DNA of 64,000 nucleotides from Diaminobutyricibacter sp. McL0608 (GCF_039613825.1 NZ_CP154826.1:4132113-4196112), one strand, 5' to 3'; positions 9,132 through 17,890 are shown, numbered from the stretch's first letter. The notes: generated from the letters alone by a model not told the origin. Numbers and translations are program-made.

Positions 9132-9545
9132 ATGACTGACGACGAAAGCGCGAAGGTCTCGCGTTCGCTGTTCCAGCTGATCGGCGACCTGCCGCGGTTG
9201 CTGGTCGCCCTGGCCAAGGCGGAGCTCGCGAAACTCAAGGCGGAGCTCACCGAGAAGGCGAAGTATGCCGGTGTCGGCATAGGGCTCTTCGCTTTCGCTG
9301 CCGGACTGATCTTCTTCGCCCTCGGCTGCCTGATCGCGGCGGCGATCCTGGGGTTGGCTCTCGTCCTTCCCGCCTGGGCGGCGGCCCTGATCGTCTTCGG
9401 CGCCCTCGTGCTCATCGCCGTCGTGCTCGCCCTCATCGGCGTCCAGACCTTCAAGCGGATGGGCGGGGCGGTTCCCGAAAAGACGGTCGCGAGCATCCAG
9501 GAGGATGTCGAAGCGATCAAGGGGATGGGCCGCTATGACAACTGA
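9132..9545 (+). CDS. Phage holin family protein (actinobacterial Holin-X)
   Basis: This is a 137-residue protein with an N-terminal amphipathic stretch (SRSLFQLIGDLPRLLVALAKAELAKLKAEL) and two strong membrane helices (about 48-71 and 75-98). This architecture is that of the Pfam Holin-X family, which is chromosomal and widespread in Actinobacteria. Despite the name nothing here suggests a prophage. The function is unknown, probably membrane remodelling or envelope maintenance. Its 3' end overlaps the start of the DUF3618 gene by 11 bases, so the two are probably translated together. Confidence 0.82.
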   Translation: MTDDESAKVSRSLFQLIGDLPRLLVALAKAELAKLKAELTEKAKYAGVGIGLFAFAAGLIFFALGCLIAAAILGLALVLPAWAAALIVFGALVLIAVVLALIGVQTFKRMGGAVPEKTVASIQEDVEAIKGMGRYDN

Positions 9546-9774
9546 GCCCCTCAGCGACGTCGAGAAAGCTCGGGCCGACCTCACAGCGACGATCGGCGCC
9601 ATCGAGGACAAGCTCAACGTTCCCATGCAGGCGAGGCTCGCCACCGAACGGGCGGGCCGTCGGCTGAACGGGCTGCGCACGGAGAACCCGGTCGCGTTCG
9701 GCGCCGCGGTCGCCGGTGCGGCCGCCCTCGTCGGAGGTGCCGTCTGGCTCATCGTCAGGGCCCTCCGAAAGTAG
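9535..9774 (+). CDS. DUF3618 family small membrane protein
   Basis: This is a 79-residue protein: an N-terminal soluble part with DVEKARADLTATIGAIEDKL, typical of DUF3618, then one membrane helix (about 54-75, VAFGAAVAGAAALVGGAVWLIV) and a basic end. Start ATG 9535 overlaps the Holin-X gene. A longer frame exists upstream but lies inside Holin-X. DUF3618 genes commonly sit beside Holin-X and YtxH genes in Actinobacteria. The role is unknown. Confidence 0.8.
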   Translation: MTTEPLSDVEKARADLTATIGAIEDKLNVPMQARLATERAGRRLNGLRTENPVAFGAAVAGAAALVGGAVWLIVRALRK

Positions 9775-9831
9775 AGCGAGGCGTCTACCTCGCTTTTGGC
9801 GCTTACAGGATTGCGAGAGAGACTGTGGGGT

Positions 9832-10554
9832 ATGACTGAACTGGCTGCCTCCGAGGCAGGAGACAACACCTCTGTCGACAGCCCGAGCGGATTCACCCTC
9901 TGGGCAGTGCTGCGTCGCGACCCCGTCCGGCCCGACGACCTCGACGGCACCGATGTCCCGCGTGCCGTGCAGGAGCTCGACGGCGTCATCGCCGACATCG
10001 AACTCGAGGGCGTCATCACACGCGGGCTGTACGACGTCTCCGGCCTCCGTGCCGACGCCGACGTCATGATCTGGCTCCACGGACCCGACGCGCAGGGGCT
10101 GCAGTGGGCCCTCCGCCAACTGCGGCGCACCCGGCTCCTGAAGGCACTCCTCCCTACCTGGAACGCGATGGGCGTGCACCGTGACGCCGAGTTCAACAGA
10201 GCCCACGTCCCCGGCTTCCTCCGTGGCGTCGAGCCGAAGGAATGGCTGACCGTCTACCCGTTCGTGCGCAGCTACGACTGGTATCTGCTCCCCGAGGAGG
10301 AACGCAGCCGGATGCTCTCGGAGCACGGCCGCAAGGGCGCCGCGTTCCGCACTGTCATCGCCAACACCGTCGCATCGTTCGCGCTCGGCGACTACGAGTG
10401 GATCCTTCCGCTCGAGTCCGACCAGCTCGTCGACCTCGTCGACCTCATGCGCGACCTGCGCCAGACCGACGCCCGTCGCCATGTGCGCGAAGAGGTGCCC
10501 TTCTTCACCGGGCGACGGATCACCGCGGCCGAACTCGTGGAGGTCCTGCAGTGA
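9832..10554 (+). CDS. hemQ: Coproheme decarboxylase (HemQ/ChdC)
   Basis: This is a 240-residue member of the chlorite-dismutase fold family that oxidatively decarboxylates coproheme to heme b, the last step of the coproporphyrin-dependent pathway. Tyr142 in the VYPFVRSYDWYLLP block is the expected catalytic tyrosine, and His165 in SEHGRKG the proximal ligand. The arginine typical of true chlorite dismutases is not required here. ATG 9832 gives the family length; an alternative start 36 bases upstream is less likely. The last bases overlap hemH by GTGA. Confidence 0.95.
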   Translation: MTELAASEAGDNTSVDSPSGFTLWAVLRRDPVRPDDLDGTDVPRAVQELDGVIADIELEGVITRGLYDVSGLRADADVMIWLHGPDAQGLQWALRQLRRTRLLKALLPTWNAMGVHRDAEFNRAHVPGFLRGVEPKEWLTVYPFVRSYDWYLLPEEERSRMLSEHGRKGAAFRTVIANTVASFALGDYEWILPLESDQLVDLVDLMRDLRQTDARRHVREEVPFFTGRRITAAELVEVLQ

Positions 10555-11726
10555 CGGAAGCGCTGACGCGCGTTCTCGGTGCGACGGATGCGGCGGCCGC
10601 CGGACCTGCGCACGTCACCGAACCGGTCGCGTACGACGCGATCCTCCTCGCCGGTTTCGGCGGGCCCGAGGGCCAGGACGACGTGATCCCGTTCCTGCGC
10701 AACGTCACCCGGGGTCGCGGCATCCCCGAGGAACGACTCGAAGAGGTTGCCCACCACTACCGCCATTTCGGCGGGGTGAGCCCGATCAACGACCAGAATC
10801 GTGAGCTCAAGGCGGCCCTCGAAGCCGAGCTCGCATCCCGCGGCATCGACCTTCCCGTGCTCTGGGGCAACCGCAACTGGGACCCGTACCTGCGCGACGC
10901 GCTCACCGAGGCGAACGAGCGTGGCTACACCAAGGTGATCGCGATAGCCACGAGCGCGTACTCCTCGTATTCGAGTTGCCGCCAGTACCGTGAGGACTTC
11001 GCGCTCGCGCTGGAGGAGACGGGCCTCGAAGGCACCGTTCAGATCGACAAGGTGCGCCAGTTCTTCGACCACCCCGGTTTCGTCACGCCGTTCATCGAAG
11101 GCGTGCGCCGTGCTCTCGACGAAGTGCAGGAACGCCTGCCCGGTGTCGATCCGGCGACCGAGGTCGAACTCCTCTTCACGACCCACAGCATCCCCTCTGT
11201 CGACGCCGCGAAGTCGGGTCCGTCCGACCGCGACTTCGGCGAAGGCGGTGCCTACGCTGCGCAGCACCTGGCGGTCGCCGAGGTGGTCGCGCACGAGGCC
11301 GGCGCCGGTCAGGTCCCGTGGCGTCTCGTCTACCAGTCGCGCAGCGGCCCCCCGAGCATGCCGTGGCTGGCGCCGGACATCAACGACGCCATCGACGAAC
11401 TGCCGGCCGCAGGCATCCGCGCGGTGATCATCGTTCCGATCGGATTCGTGAGCGACCACATGGAGGTGCTCTGGGATCTCGACAACGAGGCCATGGAGAC
11501 CTCCGAGCGCAACGGGCTGGTCGCCGTGCGCGTGCCCACCCCCGGAACCCATCACGCCTACGTCGCCGGACTCGTCGACCTCGTTCTCGAGCGCCGTGAC
11601 GGCGTCCCTGTCGAGGACCGGCCGGCGATGACCTCGCTCGGCCCGTGGTACGACGTCTGCCGCCCCGGCTGCTGCGAGAACGCGAGACTCGGTTTCAAGC
11701 CGGCCGCTGCGGGGGTTGCGCCGTGA
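10551..11726 (+). CDS. hemH: Coproporphyrin III ferrochelatase
   Basis: This is a 391-residue ferrochelatase (CpfC) that inserts Fe2+ into coproporphyrin III. The catalytic His212 lies in FTTHSIPS and the conserved tyrosine-rich SAYSSYSSCRQYRED at about 135-149. Cys143 plus a C-terminal Cys370-x3-Cys374-Cys375 (DVCRPGCCEN) match the four-cysteine pattern of [2Fe-2S]-bearing actinobacterial ferrochelatases. GTG 10551 overlaps the hemQ stop as GTGA, and its own stop overlaps hemC the same way, so hemQ-hemH-hemC are probably translated as a coupled chain. Confidence 0.95.
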   Translation: MTEALTRVLGATDAAAAGPAHVTEPVAYDAILLAGFGGPEGQDDVIPFLRNVTRGRGIPEERLEEVAHHYRHFGGVSPINDQNRELKAALEAELASRGIDLPVLWGNRNWDPYLRDALTEANERGYTKVIAIATSAYSSYSSCRQYREDFALALEETGLEGTVQIDKVRQFFDHPGFVTPFIEGVRRALDEVQERLPGVDPATEVELLFTTHSIPSVDAAKSGPSDRDFGEGGAYAAQHLAVAEVVAHEAGAGQVPWRLVYQSRSGPPSMPWLAPDINDAIDELPAAGIRAVIIVPIGFVSDHMEVLWDLDNEAMETSERNGLVAVRVPTPGTHHAYVAGLVDLVLERRDGVPVEDRPAMTSLGPWYDVCRPGCCENARLGFKPAAAGVAP

Positions 11727-12697
11727 GTGCCGCATCCGCTCCCCGCATCCTCCGCGTCGGAACGCGGGGGAGTGCGCTGGCCGTCGCCCAGACGACCGTC
11801 GTCGCGAACGCGATCGCGAAGGCGACCGGACAGGATGTCGAACTCGTCACGGTGACCACCCACGGCGACACATCCCGCGAGTCGCTGGCGTCACTCGGGG
11901 GCACGGGCGTGTTCGCGAGCGCCCTACGGGACGCCCTGCTCGCATCCGAATGCGACCTGATCGTGCACTCGCTGAAAGACCTGCCGACGGGAGCGCATCC
12001 GGGTCTGGTCATCGGGGCGACGCCCAGGCGGGCGGACGCACGCGACGCGCTGTGCGCGCGCGACGGGCTGACCCTGGAGACGCTCCCCGTGGGCGCACGG
12101 GTCGGCACCGGCTCGCCCCGGCGAGTGGCCCAGCTGCTCTCGCGCCGGCCTGACCTGCAGGTCGTCGACCTGCGAGGGAACGTCGACACACGCCTCGGTC
12201 GGGTCGTCGACGGCGACCTCGACGCGGTCGTGCTGGCGGCGGCGGGACTCGAACGCCTCGGCCGCGGTGACGCGATCACCGAATACTTCTCGCTGTCGGA
12301 TGCGCCTACCGCGCCCGGCCAGGGAGCTCTCGCCATCGAGGTGCGCAGCGGGGACGAACGTGGCTCGGGAGCCCTCGCCAAAGCTCTCGCAGTCGTCAAC
12401 CACGTGACCACACACGCAAGCGTCACCGCCGAACGTGCCGTGCTCGCCGGTCTCGAAGCCGGATGCGCGGCCCCGATCGGTGCGCACGCCCAGGTGGACG
12501 ACGGCCTGTTCTTCCTCACGGCGACCGTCTACCGGCCCGACGGGACGGAACAGCTCAGCAGCTCGCACGCGGCGACGCCCGACGGTATGAACGCACGCGA
12601 CCTCGATGTCGCGGCGCAGGACGTCGCCGCGCGGGTCGTCGCCGAGCTCCTCGACCTCGGTGCCGCGGACCTCGCGCCCGTCGGGGGTGCGCGATGA
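11723..12697 (+). CDS. hemC: Hydroxymethylbilane synthase (porphobilinogen deaminase)
   Basis: This 324-residue enzyme polymerises four porphobilinogens into hydroxymethylbilane. Features include the N-terminal RVGTRGSALAVAQT, the substrate-binding HSLKDLPT, and Cys248 in EAGCAAPIG, which attaches the dipyrromethane cofactor. GTG 11723 overlaps the hemH stop and the ATG of hemD overlaps its stop. It acts between HemB and HemD in the cytoplasm. Confidence 0.96.
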   Translation: MSAASAPRILRVGTRGSALAVAQTTVVANAIAKATGQDVELVTVTTHGDTSRESLASLGGTGVFASALRDALLASECDLIVHSLKDLPTGAHPGLVIGATPRRADARDALCARDGLTLETLPVGARVGTGSPRRVAQLLSRRPDLQVVDLRGNVDTRLGRVVDGDLDAVVLAAAGLERLGRGDAITEYFSLSDAPTAPGQGALAIEVRSGDERGSGALAKALAVVNHVTTHASVTAERAVLAGLEAGCAAPIGAHAQVDDGLFFLTATVYRPDGTEQLSSSHAATPDGMNARDLDVAAQDVAARVVAELLDLGAADLAPVGGAR

Positions 12698-13512
12698 ACG
12701 CATCGTCCGGATCCCGATCCGGATCCGCATCCGGTTCCGCGTCCGCTTCCGCCAAGCCGCTCGCCGGCTGGCGTGTACTCGTCCCGCGCGGCGGACCCTG
12801 GGGTGACGCTGTCGCGGCCGACCTGCGCTCCAAGGGTGCGTCGCCCATCGTCGCGGCGATGATCAACTTCGCACCGACCGCCGACGCCCCCACCCTGGAT
12901 GCGGCGCTCACCGCGCTCGCGGCCGGCGAGTTCGACTGGATGACGGTCACCAGCGCGACCACAGTGGATGTGCTGAGCGCGCAGAGAGCCGTCGTGCCGC
13001 TGACCACCAAAGTCGCAGCCGTCGGTGAGACCACGGCTGCCGCACTGACCGCCGCAGGGTATCGCGTCGACCTCGTGCCGTCGGAGGACAACTCCGCCCG
13101 CGGGCTCCTCGCCGAATGGGAGGCCGCGACACAAGGGGTGGTGCCGCTGCGCATCCTGACCCTGCGATCGGAGATCGCGAAGCCCCTCCTCACCGAAGGG
13201 CTGCGCCGGATCGGCCACTCCGTGCAGTCGGTCGTCGCCTATCGGACGATCGGCGTGCCGGTGCCTGAGAACGTGGTCGCAGATGTGGCCGCCGGAGCGG
13301 TGCAGGCCATCCTCGTCACGAGCGGTTCGGTGGCGGAACAGGTTCAGCTGCAGCTCGGGCCCATCCCGGAGCAGACGCTCGTCGCCGCGATCGGACCCCA
13401 GACGGCGCGGGATGCCCGCGACTTCGGCCTCCGCGTCGACCTGATCGCCGAGGAGCGGACCGCCGCATCCCTGATCGACGCCGTCGCCGGCGTCGCGCGC
13501 GCCCGCGCTTGA
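12694..13512 (+). CDS. hemD: Uroporphyrinogen III synthase
   Basis: This 272-residue protein cyclises hydroxymethylbilane with inversion of ring D. The HemD fold is recognisable from LAGWRVLVPRGGPWGDAVAADLRSKG, DWMTVTSATTVDVL and LVTSGSVAEQVQLQLG. The sequence conservation of this family is always low, so operon position supports the call. The first 20 residues (SSGSRSGSASGSASASA) are a Ser/Gly/Ala repeat with no counterpart in the fold. ATG 12694 overlaps the hemC stop. A GC-rich hairpin follows the stop. Confidence 0.88.
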   Translation: MNASSGSRSGSASGSASASAKPLAGWRVLVPRGGPWGDAVAADLRSKGASPIVAAMINFAPTADAPTLDAALTALAAGEFDWMTVTSATTVDVLSAQRAVVPLTTKVAAVGETTAAALTAAGYRVDLVPSEDNSARGLLAEWEAATQGVVPLRILTLRSEIAKPLLTEGLRRIGHSVQSVVAYRTIGVPVPENVVADVAAGAVQAILVTSGSVAEQVQLQLGPIPEQTLVAAIGPQTARDARDFGLRVDLIAEERTAASLIDAVAGVARARA

Positions 13513-13516
13513 CGCC

Positions 13517-13537
13517 GGTGCGCGCTTGACGCGCGCC
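13517..13537 (+). terminator. Possible terminator hairpin after hemD
   Basis: GGTGCGCG and CGCGCGCC can pair (one G-U) around a five-base loop, followed by TCCTTAC. The T-rich tail is weak, so this may be only a partial terminator. Confidence 0.4.
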
Positions 13538-13560
13538 TCCTTACCCCGAACATGTCGCCT

Positions 13561-13608
13561 CCCGCGCATCCCGCCGTCGCCGACGTTCCCGCGCATCCCG
13601 CCGTCGCC
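13561..13608. repeat. Tandem 21-base direct repeat
   Basis: CCCGCGCATCCCGCCGTCGC followed by C occurs at 13561-13581 and again at 13588-13608. A decayed third unit (CATCCCGCCGGCTCCGTCGCC) follows. Confidence 0.7.
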
Positions 13609-13630
13609 TCATCCCGCCGGCTCCGTCGCC

Positions 13631-13688
13631 GACATGACAGTAGATGTCGTGCGTGCCTGAGCCGGGACGACATCTACTGCCAAGTCGT
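13631..13688. repeat. Palindrome, family C copy 2
   Basis: TGACAGTAGATGTCGT (13635-13650) pairs with ACGACATCTACTGCCA (13667-13682) at 15 of 16 positions. The right arm recurs in the element at 60843. Confidence 0.65.
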
Positions 13689-13724
13689 CGTTCCTCGGGG
13701 CTCGGCGCGGCTTGCAGCGCAGGT

Positions 13725-13779
13725 CAGTTGGCCCGGACTGCTGGTTTGAGGGCGCCGGGAGAGCATTGTGGGCCAAGTG
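13725..13779. repeat. Imperfect palindrome, family E copy 2
   Basis: Left arm CAGTTGGCCCGGACTGCT and right arm AGCATTGTGGGCCAAGTG pair imperfectly. The right arm read backwards begins CACTTGGCCCA, like CACGTGGCCCA at 3439. Confidence 0.45.
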
Positions 13780-13832
13780 AGCGCGCGGGTACAGGCTGGG
13801 AGCGCGCGCAGGATGCGGTGCCGCCGCCCGCG

Positions 13833-13838
13833 TAGGCT
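13833..13838 (+). promoter_or_regulatory. Leaderless -10 hexamer for hemB
   Basis: TAGGCT, six bases, then GTG 13845. hemB-hemL therefore appear to have their own promoter, separate from hemE-hemD. Confidence 0.65.
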
Positions 13839-13844
13839 TGACCG

Positions 13845-14828
13845 GTGAGCGAATTCACGCATCCTGTCGTCCGTCCGCGCCGCCTGCGGCAGTCCCCGGC
13901 CATGCGCCGCCTGACTGCTGAGACCCGCATCCACCCCTCTGAGCTGATCCTCCCGCTCTTCGTGCGCGAAGGCACTCCGGAGCCGCTGCCGCTGCAGTCG
14001 ATGCCCGGTGTGATGCAGCACAGCCTCGACTCGCTCCGGCGCGCGGCGGCCGAGGCAGCAGGGGCCGGCGTCGGCGGCGTGATGCTGTTCGGCGTACCGG
14101 TGACGCGTGACGCGATCGGGTCGGCGGCGACTGATCCCGACGGCATCCTGAACGTCGCAACCCGTGCCGTGGTCGCCGAAGTCGGCGACGCACTGGTCGT
14201 CCAGACCGATCTCTGCCTCGACGAGTTCACCGATCACGGGCATTGTGGCGTCCTCGACTCTCGGGGCGCCGTCGACAACGACGCGACACTCGAGCGGTAT
14301 CGCGACATGGCGGTCGTGCAGGCTGAAGCCGGCTCTGTCGTGCTCGGTCTCAGCGGAATGATGGACGGCCAGGTGGCCGCCGTACGGGATGCGCTCGACC
14401 AAGCCGGCCACATCGACACCGCCATCCTCGCTTACGCGGCGAAATACGCTTCGAGCTTCTACGGTCCGTTCCGCGAGGCCGTGGACTCCCAGCTGAAGGG
14501 CGACCGACGCAGCTACCAGCAAGACCCGGCGAACCGCCGTGAGGGTCTGCGCGAAGCCCGACTCGACCTCGAAGAGGGCGCCGACATCCTGATGGTGAAG
14601 CCTGCGATGAGCTATCTCGACGTGCTCTCCGATGTCGCGGCCTTCAGCGATGTGCCGGTCTGGGCCTATCAGGTCTCCGGCGAGTATTCGATGATCGAGG
14701 CGGCCGCCGCGAACGGCTGGATCGACCGGCGACGCGCGATCGAGGAGTCGATCACCGGCATCCGGCGAGCGGGAGCGGATGCGGTGCTCACCTACTGGGC
14801 GACGGAGGCGTCACGGTGGCTGCGATGA
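13845..14828 (+). CDS. hemB: Delta-aminolevulinic acid dehydratase (porphobilinogen synthase)
   Basis: This 327-residue enzyme condenses two 5-aminolevulinates to porphobilinogen. The Schiff-base lysine is expected at Lys252 in [10 protein letters not shown], with the second active-site Lys200 in [13 protein letters not shown]. The metal-site region reads [18 protein letters not shown], with two Cys and two His but an Asp where some zinc enzymes have a third Cys. Start GTG 13845 is set by the upstream TAGGCT. Its 3' end overlaps hemL by 13 bases. Confidence 0.96.
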   Translation: MSEFTHPVVRPRRLRQSPAMRRLTAETRIHPSELILPLFVREGTPEPLPLQSMPGVMQHSLDSLRRAAAEAAGAGVGGVMLFGVPVTRDAIGSAATDPDGILNVATRAVVAEVGDALVVQTDLCLDEFTDHGHCGVLDSRGAVDNDATLERYRDMAVVQAEAGSVVLGLSGMMDGQVAAVRDALDQAGHIDTAILAYAAKYASSFYGPFREAVDSQLKGDRRSYQQDPANRREGLREARLDLEEGADILMVKPAMSYLDVLSDVAAFSDVPVWAYQVSGEYSMIEAAAANGWIDRRRAIEESITGIRRAGADAVLTYWATEASRWLR

Positions 14829-16210
14829 GCGCGGGCATTCCGGATGCGGCGGCGGGCGGCGCGGGCACGGCGGCCGACGGTGAAGCACTGGCCGACGGGG
14901 CGGCGCTCGGCGACGTGAACCTCGTCGAGTTCGAGCGGGCGCGGAAGGTCATCCCCGGGGGCGTGAACTCTCCGGTGCGTGCCTTCCGTTCCGTCGGTGG
15001 CACGCCGCGGTTCATGGTGTCGGCGAGTGGCCCGTACATCACCGATGTGGACGGCCGCGAATATGTGGACCTCGTCGCGTCGTGGGGTCCTGCGATTCTC
15101 GGGCACGCCCATCCATCGGTCGTCTCGGCTGTTCAGGAGGCCGCAGCGCGCGGGCTGTCGTTCGGCGCATCCACGCCGGCCGAGACCGCGCTCGCCGAGG
15201 CTGTGCGGTTGCGCGTCCCGATCGTGGACAAGCTGCGGCTCGTGTCGACCGGCACCGAGGCGACGATGACGGCGATCCGTCTCGCCCGCGGATTCACCGG
15301 GCGCCCACTGCTGATCAAGTTCGCCGGGCATTACCACGGGCACTCCGACGGGCTGCTCGCAGAAGCAGGTTCGGGCCTCGCAACGCTCGCCATGCCCGGT
15401 TCGGCCGGCGTCACTGAGGCGACGGCAGCGCAGACCCTCGTGCTCCCGTACAACGATCTGCCCGCGGTACGGGCAGCTTTCGAACAGCACGGACCCGACA
15501 TCGCCGCGGTGATCACCGAGGCGGCCGCAGCGAACATGGGCGTCGTTCCACCCGATCCGGGCTTCAACGCCGCCCTCGTCGACCTCGCCCATGAGTTCGG
15601 CGCACTGGTCATCCTCGATGAGGTGCTCACAGGCTTCCGCGTGGGGCCGGCAGGCTTCTGGGGACTCGACCGCTCGTACACGCCCGACCTCCTCACCTTC
15701 GGCAAGGTCATCGGTGGCGGGATGCCGCTGGCAGCACTCGGTGGACGCGCCGAGATCATGGACTACCTCGCGCCCAACGGCCCGGTCTACCAGGCGGGAA
15801 CACTGTCGGGCAATCCGGTCGCAGTCGCGGCAGGCCTCGCAACGCTCGCTGCCGCCGACGACACCGTGTATGCACGGCTCGACGCGACGGCCGCGATCAT
15901 CTCGAATGCGGTATCGGATGCTCTGACCAGCGCCGGCGTGGCCCATCGCGTGCAGCGGGCGGGAAACCTGTTCAGCTTCGTGTTCGGCTCGTTCGAGACA
16001 GCACCCCGGACCTACGCCGAGGTCCAGCAGCAGGAGGCGTGGCGGTACCGCCCCTTCTTCCACGCGATGCTCGACGCGGGGGTCTCACTGCCCCCGAGCG
16101 TGTTCGAGGCCTGGTTCGTCACGGCCGCGCACGACGATGCCGCCATCGCGCGCATCCTCTCCGCGTTGCCCGCAGCCGCCGCAGCAGCCGCCGCCGCACG
16201 CCCCGAGTAG
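14816..16210 (+). CDS. hemL: Glutamate-1-semialdehyde 2,1-aminomutase
   Basis: This 464-residue PLP enzyme converts glutamate semialdehyde from HemA into 5-aminolevulinate. The PLP lysine is Lys297 in [25 protein letters not shown] and [10 protein letters not shown] are family blocks. GTG 14816 has GGAGG seven bases upstream, inside hemB; ATG 14825 would make an ATGA overlap but is too far from that site. An Ala/Gly-rich leader of about 35 residues and a poly-Ala C-terminus are unusual low-complexity ends. Confidence 0.95.
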   Translation: MAAMSAGIPDAAAGGAGTAADGEALADGAALGDVNLVEFERARKVIPGGVNSPVRAFRSVGGTPRFMVSASGPYITDVDGREYVDLVASWGPAILGHAHPSVVSAVQEAAARGLSFGASTPAETALAEAVRLRVPIVDKLRLVSTGTEATMTAIRLARGFTGRPLLIKFAGHYHGHSDGLLAEAGSGLATLAMPGSAGVTEATAAQTLVLPYNDLPAVRAAFEQHGPDIAAVITEAAAANMGVVPPDPGFNAALVDLAHEFGALVILDEVLTGFRVGPAGFWGLDRSYTPDLLTFGKVIGGGMPLAALGGRAEIMDYLAPNGPVYQAGTLSGNPVAVAAGLATLAAADDTVYARLDATAAIISNAVSDALTSAGVAHRVQRAGNLFSFVFGSFETAPRTYAEVQQQEAWRYRPFFHAMLDAGVSLPPSVFEAWFVTAAHDDAAIARILSALPAAAAAAAAARPE

Positions 16211-16240
16211 CGGCGAAAACGACTAAGCGGTCGCGGAGAA

Positions 16241-16477
16241 CTACAGGTCGGGGTCGGCGGATGCGCGCTCGACAGTCTCGACGAACGTGTACGTGGCCTC
16301 GTGCGGCCAGCCGTCAGCATCCACCAGGGCGTACACGTCGAAGGCGAGTTGTCCGCCCCCGCCGGCAGCCCGGCGGAGTGTGCGCGGGGGAGTGTCGCTC
16401 GTTCCGCGCACGACCACGGTCTGAGGCGTGGCGTCGCGCCGGAGCAGCCGCGCCGAGAACGTGATGTGCCGTGCCAC
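16241..16477 (-). CDS. Small conserved-type hypothetical protein
   Basis: This is a 78-residue protein of unknown function. Start GTG 16477 is preferred because AGGA lies five bases upstream; ATG 16495 would add six residues. It has no membrane helix. The sequence alternates short hydrophobic strands (HITFSARLL, TVVVRGT, LAFDVYALVD, ATYTFVETVE) and glycine turns, as in a small beta-sandwich or barrel. It is convergent with hemL, with its stop 30 bases away, and sits behind the terminator of the sugar transporter operon, so it is probably separate. Confidence 0.55.
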   Translation of the reverse strand: MARHITFSARLLRRDATPQTVVVRGTSDTPPRTLRRAAGGGGQLAFDVYALVDADGWPHEATYTFVETVERASADPDL

Positions 16478-16539
16478 AGGTGTCCTTTCGTCCATCCCAT
16501 TCTGTCGTGCCTGCCGGTGAGGCCCGCACCCACGCAGAA

Positions 16540-16578
16540 AGGCCGGGCGTACAGGAACAGTCCGTGTACGCCCGGCCT
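16540..16578 (-). terminator. Terminator of the sugar ABC operon
   Basis: AGGCCGGGCGTACA and TGTACGCCCGGCCT form a perfect 14-base-pair stem around an 11-base loop, followed on the minus strand by TTTCTG. It lies 31 bases after the permease stop. Confidence 0.8.
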
Positions 16579-16609
16579 CAGGTGTGCGCGAGCAGCGCGA
16601 GTCCGCTCG

Positions 16610-17890
16610 CTATCGTATGATCGCTCCGCCCGCGCGTCGGCGCGACAGCGCGTCCACCGTGGCGGCGAGGATCAGCACGCCACCGGTAACGAGGAAGTTC
16701 ACGCCGCCGGGGAGGTTCAGCAGACCGAGGCCGTTGGTGATGACCGCGATCACGAGGGCACCGATGGCGGCGTGGATGAGGCGGCCGCGTCCACCGAAGA
16801 GGCTGACGCCACCGACGACCGCAGCAGCGACGCCGCTCAGGACGATGTCGCGTCCGAAGGCCGCATCCACCGACCCGACCTTGCTCGCACTGAACAGGCC
16901 GGAGACGACGGCGAGCGTCGAACACACGACGAACGCCGCCCACTTGATGCCGACGACCTTGATACCGGCACGGCGTGCGGCCTCAGGGTTGCCGCCGACC
17001 GCGTACAGGTACCGGCCGAACCGCGTGCGGTCGAGGATGAACGTTCCGATCCAGAGGATCGCGAGCACGATCGGCACCACGATCGGCACGCCGGACACCG
17101 CAAGGAAGCCGGTTCCGCGGTTCTGGTTGAGCAGCGCGATGACCAATCCGCCGATGACGGCGATGACGCCCAGCCGGATCCAGAGCAGGGCGATCGTGCG
17201 GCTCGGGACGCCTGCACGTGCGCGCCGGCGACGGTCGATGAAAGCTTGCGCCGCCGTGATGATCAGGATGACCACGAGCATGACCCAGCCGGCCCACGGC
17301 GGCATGTTGCTGTTCTGGATCGCCAGGATCTCCGGCTGCTGGATGCGGTACAGTCCGCCGTCGCCGATGATGATCAGCTGGAGACCCTGGAGTCCGAGGA
17401 ACAGACCCAAGGTGACCACGAACGATGGAACCCCGACTTTCGCGACGAAGAATCCGATGAACAGACCGATCACGACACCGGAGAGCAGCGCCACGATGAG
17501 TGCGAGGATCCAGTTCATGTTCAGTCCGCCCGGATCGGACAGGACCACGAAGAGCGACATCGCGACGCCGGAGGTCACACCCGCCGACAGGTCGATCTCG
17601 CCGAGGAGGATGACGAACACGAGGGCCATCGCCAGCATGACGAGGGTGGCTGCCTGGGTGAGCAGGTTCGCGAAGTTGCGCTCCGTGAGGAAGTAGGGGC
17701 TGAGGGCGGCGAACAGGATGCTGAGCACCACGAATCCGGCGATCGCCGGCAGCGCCCCCATGTCGCCATTGCGCACGCGCTGGAGATACGCCACCGCCTG
17801 GTCGCGGACGGTTCCGTCCTGCCCGCTGCCGATGAGGTCCGGGGTGACCGTCTCGGGTGCGGGGATCTCGGATTTCTCGGTGACGCTCAT
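16610..17890 (-). CDS. Sugar ABC transporter permease (xylose XylH type)
   Basis: This is a 426-residue integral membrane protein with about ten or more helices, of the BPD-transport-2 family (RbsC/XylH). Visible family features are ERNFANLLTQAA near helix 2, VILLGEIDLSAG, VTLGLFLGLQG, and GRYLYAVGGNPEAARRAGI with VVGGVSLFGGRG in the C-terminal half. The length (over 400) and the insert near residue 225 resemble XylH-type rather than RbsC-type permeases. Its start overlaps the ATPase gene by four bases. Substrate assignment (a pentose or related sugar) is inference. Confidence 0.87.
   Translation of the reverse strand: MSVTEKSEIPAPETVTPDLIGSGQDGTVRDQAVAYLQRVRNGDMGALPAIAGFVVLSILFAALSPYFLTERNFANLLTQAATLVMLAMALVFVILLGEIDLSAGVTSGVAMSLFVVLSDPGGLNMNWILALIVALLSGVVIGLFIGFFVAKVGVPSFVVTLGLFLGLQGLQLIIIGDGGLYRIQQPEILAIQNSNMPPWAGWVMLVVILIITAAQAFIDRRRRARAGVPSRTIALLWIRLGVIAVIGGLVIALLNQNRGTGFLAVSGVPIVVPIVLAILWIGTFILDRTRFGRYLYAVGGNPEAARRAGIKVVGIKWAAFVVCSTLAVVSGLFSASKVGSVDAAFGRDIVLSGVAAAVVGGVSLFGGRGRLIHAAIGALVIAVITNGLGLLNLPGGVNFLVTGGVLILAATVDALSRRRAGGAIIR

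Larger units (their letters stand above)
13513..13844. other. Gene-free gap in the heme locus with repeats
   Basis: This 332-base gap lies between hemD and hemB. It contains a GC-rich hairpin (13517-13537), a 21-base direct repeat (13561 and 13588), a C-family palindrome (13631-13688), an E-family palindrome (13725-13779) and the hemB -10 hexamer. Open frames here lack coding character. Confidence 0.65.

Noticed and set aside
9132..9545. Holin-family protein as a sign of a prophage
   Set aside because: Holin-X proteins are ordinary chromosomal genes in actinobacteria; no endolysin, integrase or structural gene is nearby.
13552..13749. 65-codon ORF in the hemD-hemB gap
   Set aside because: It is made of the 21-base direct repeat and palindromes; its peptide is Ala/Pro/Arg low complexity without a start signal.
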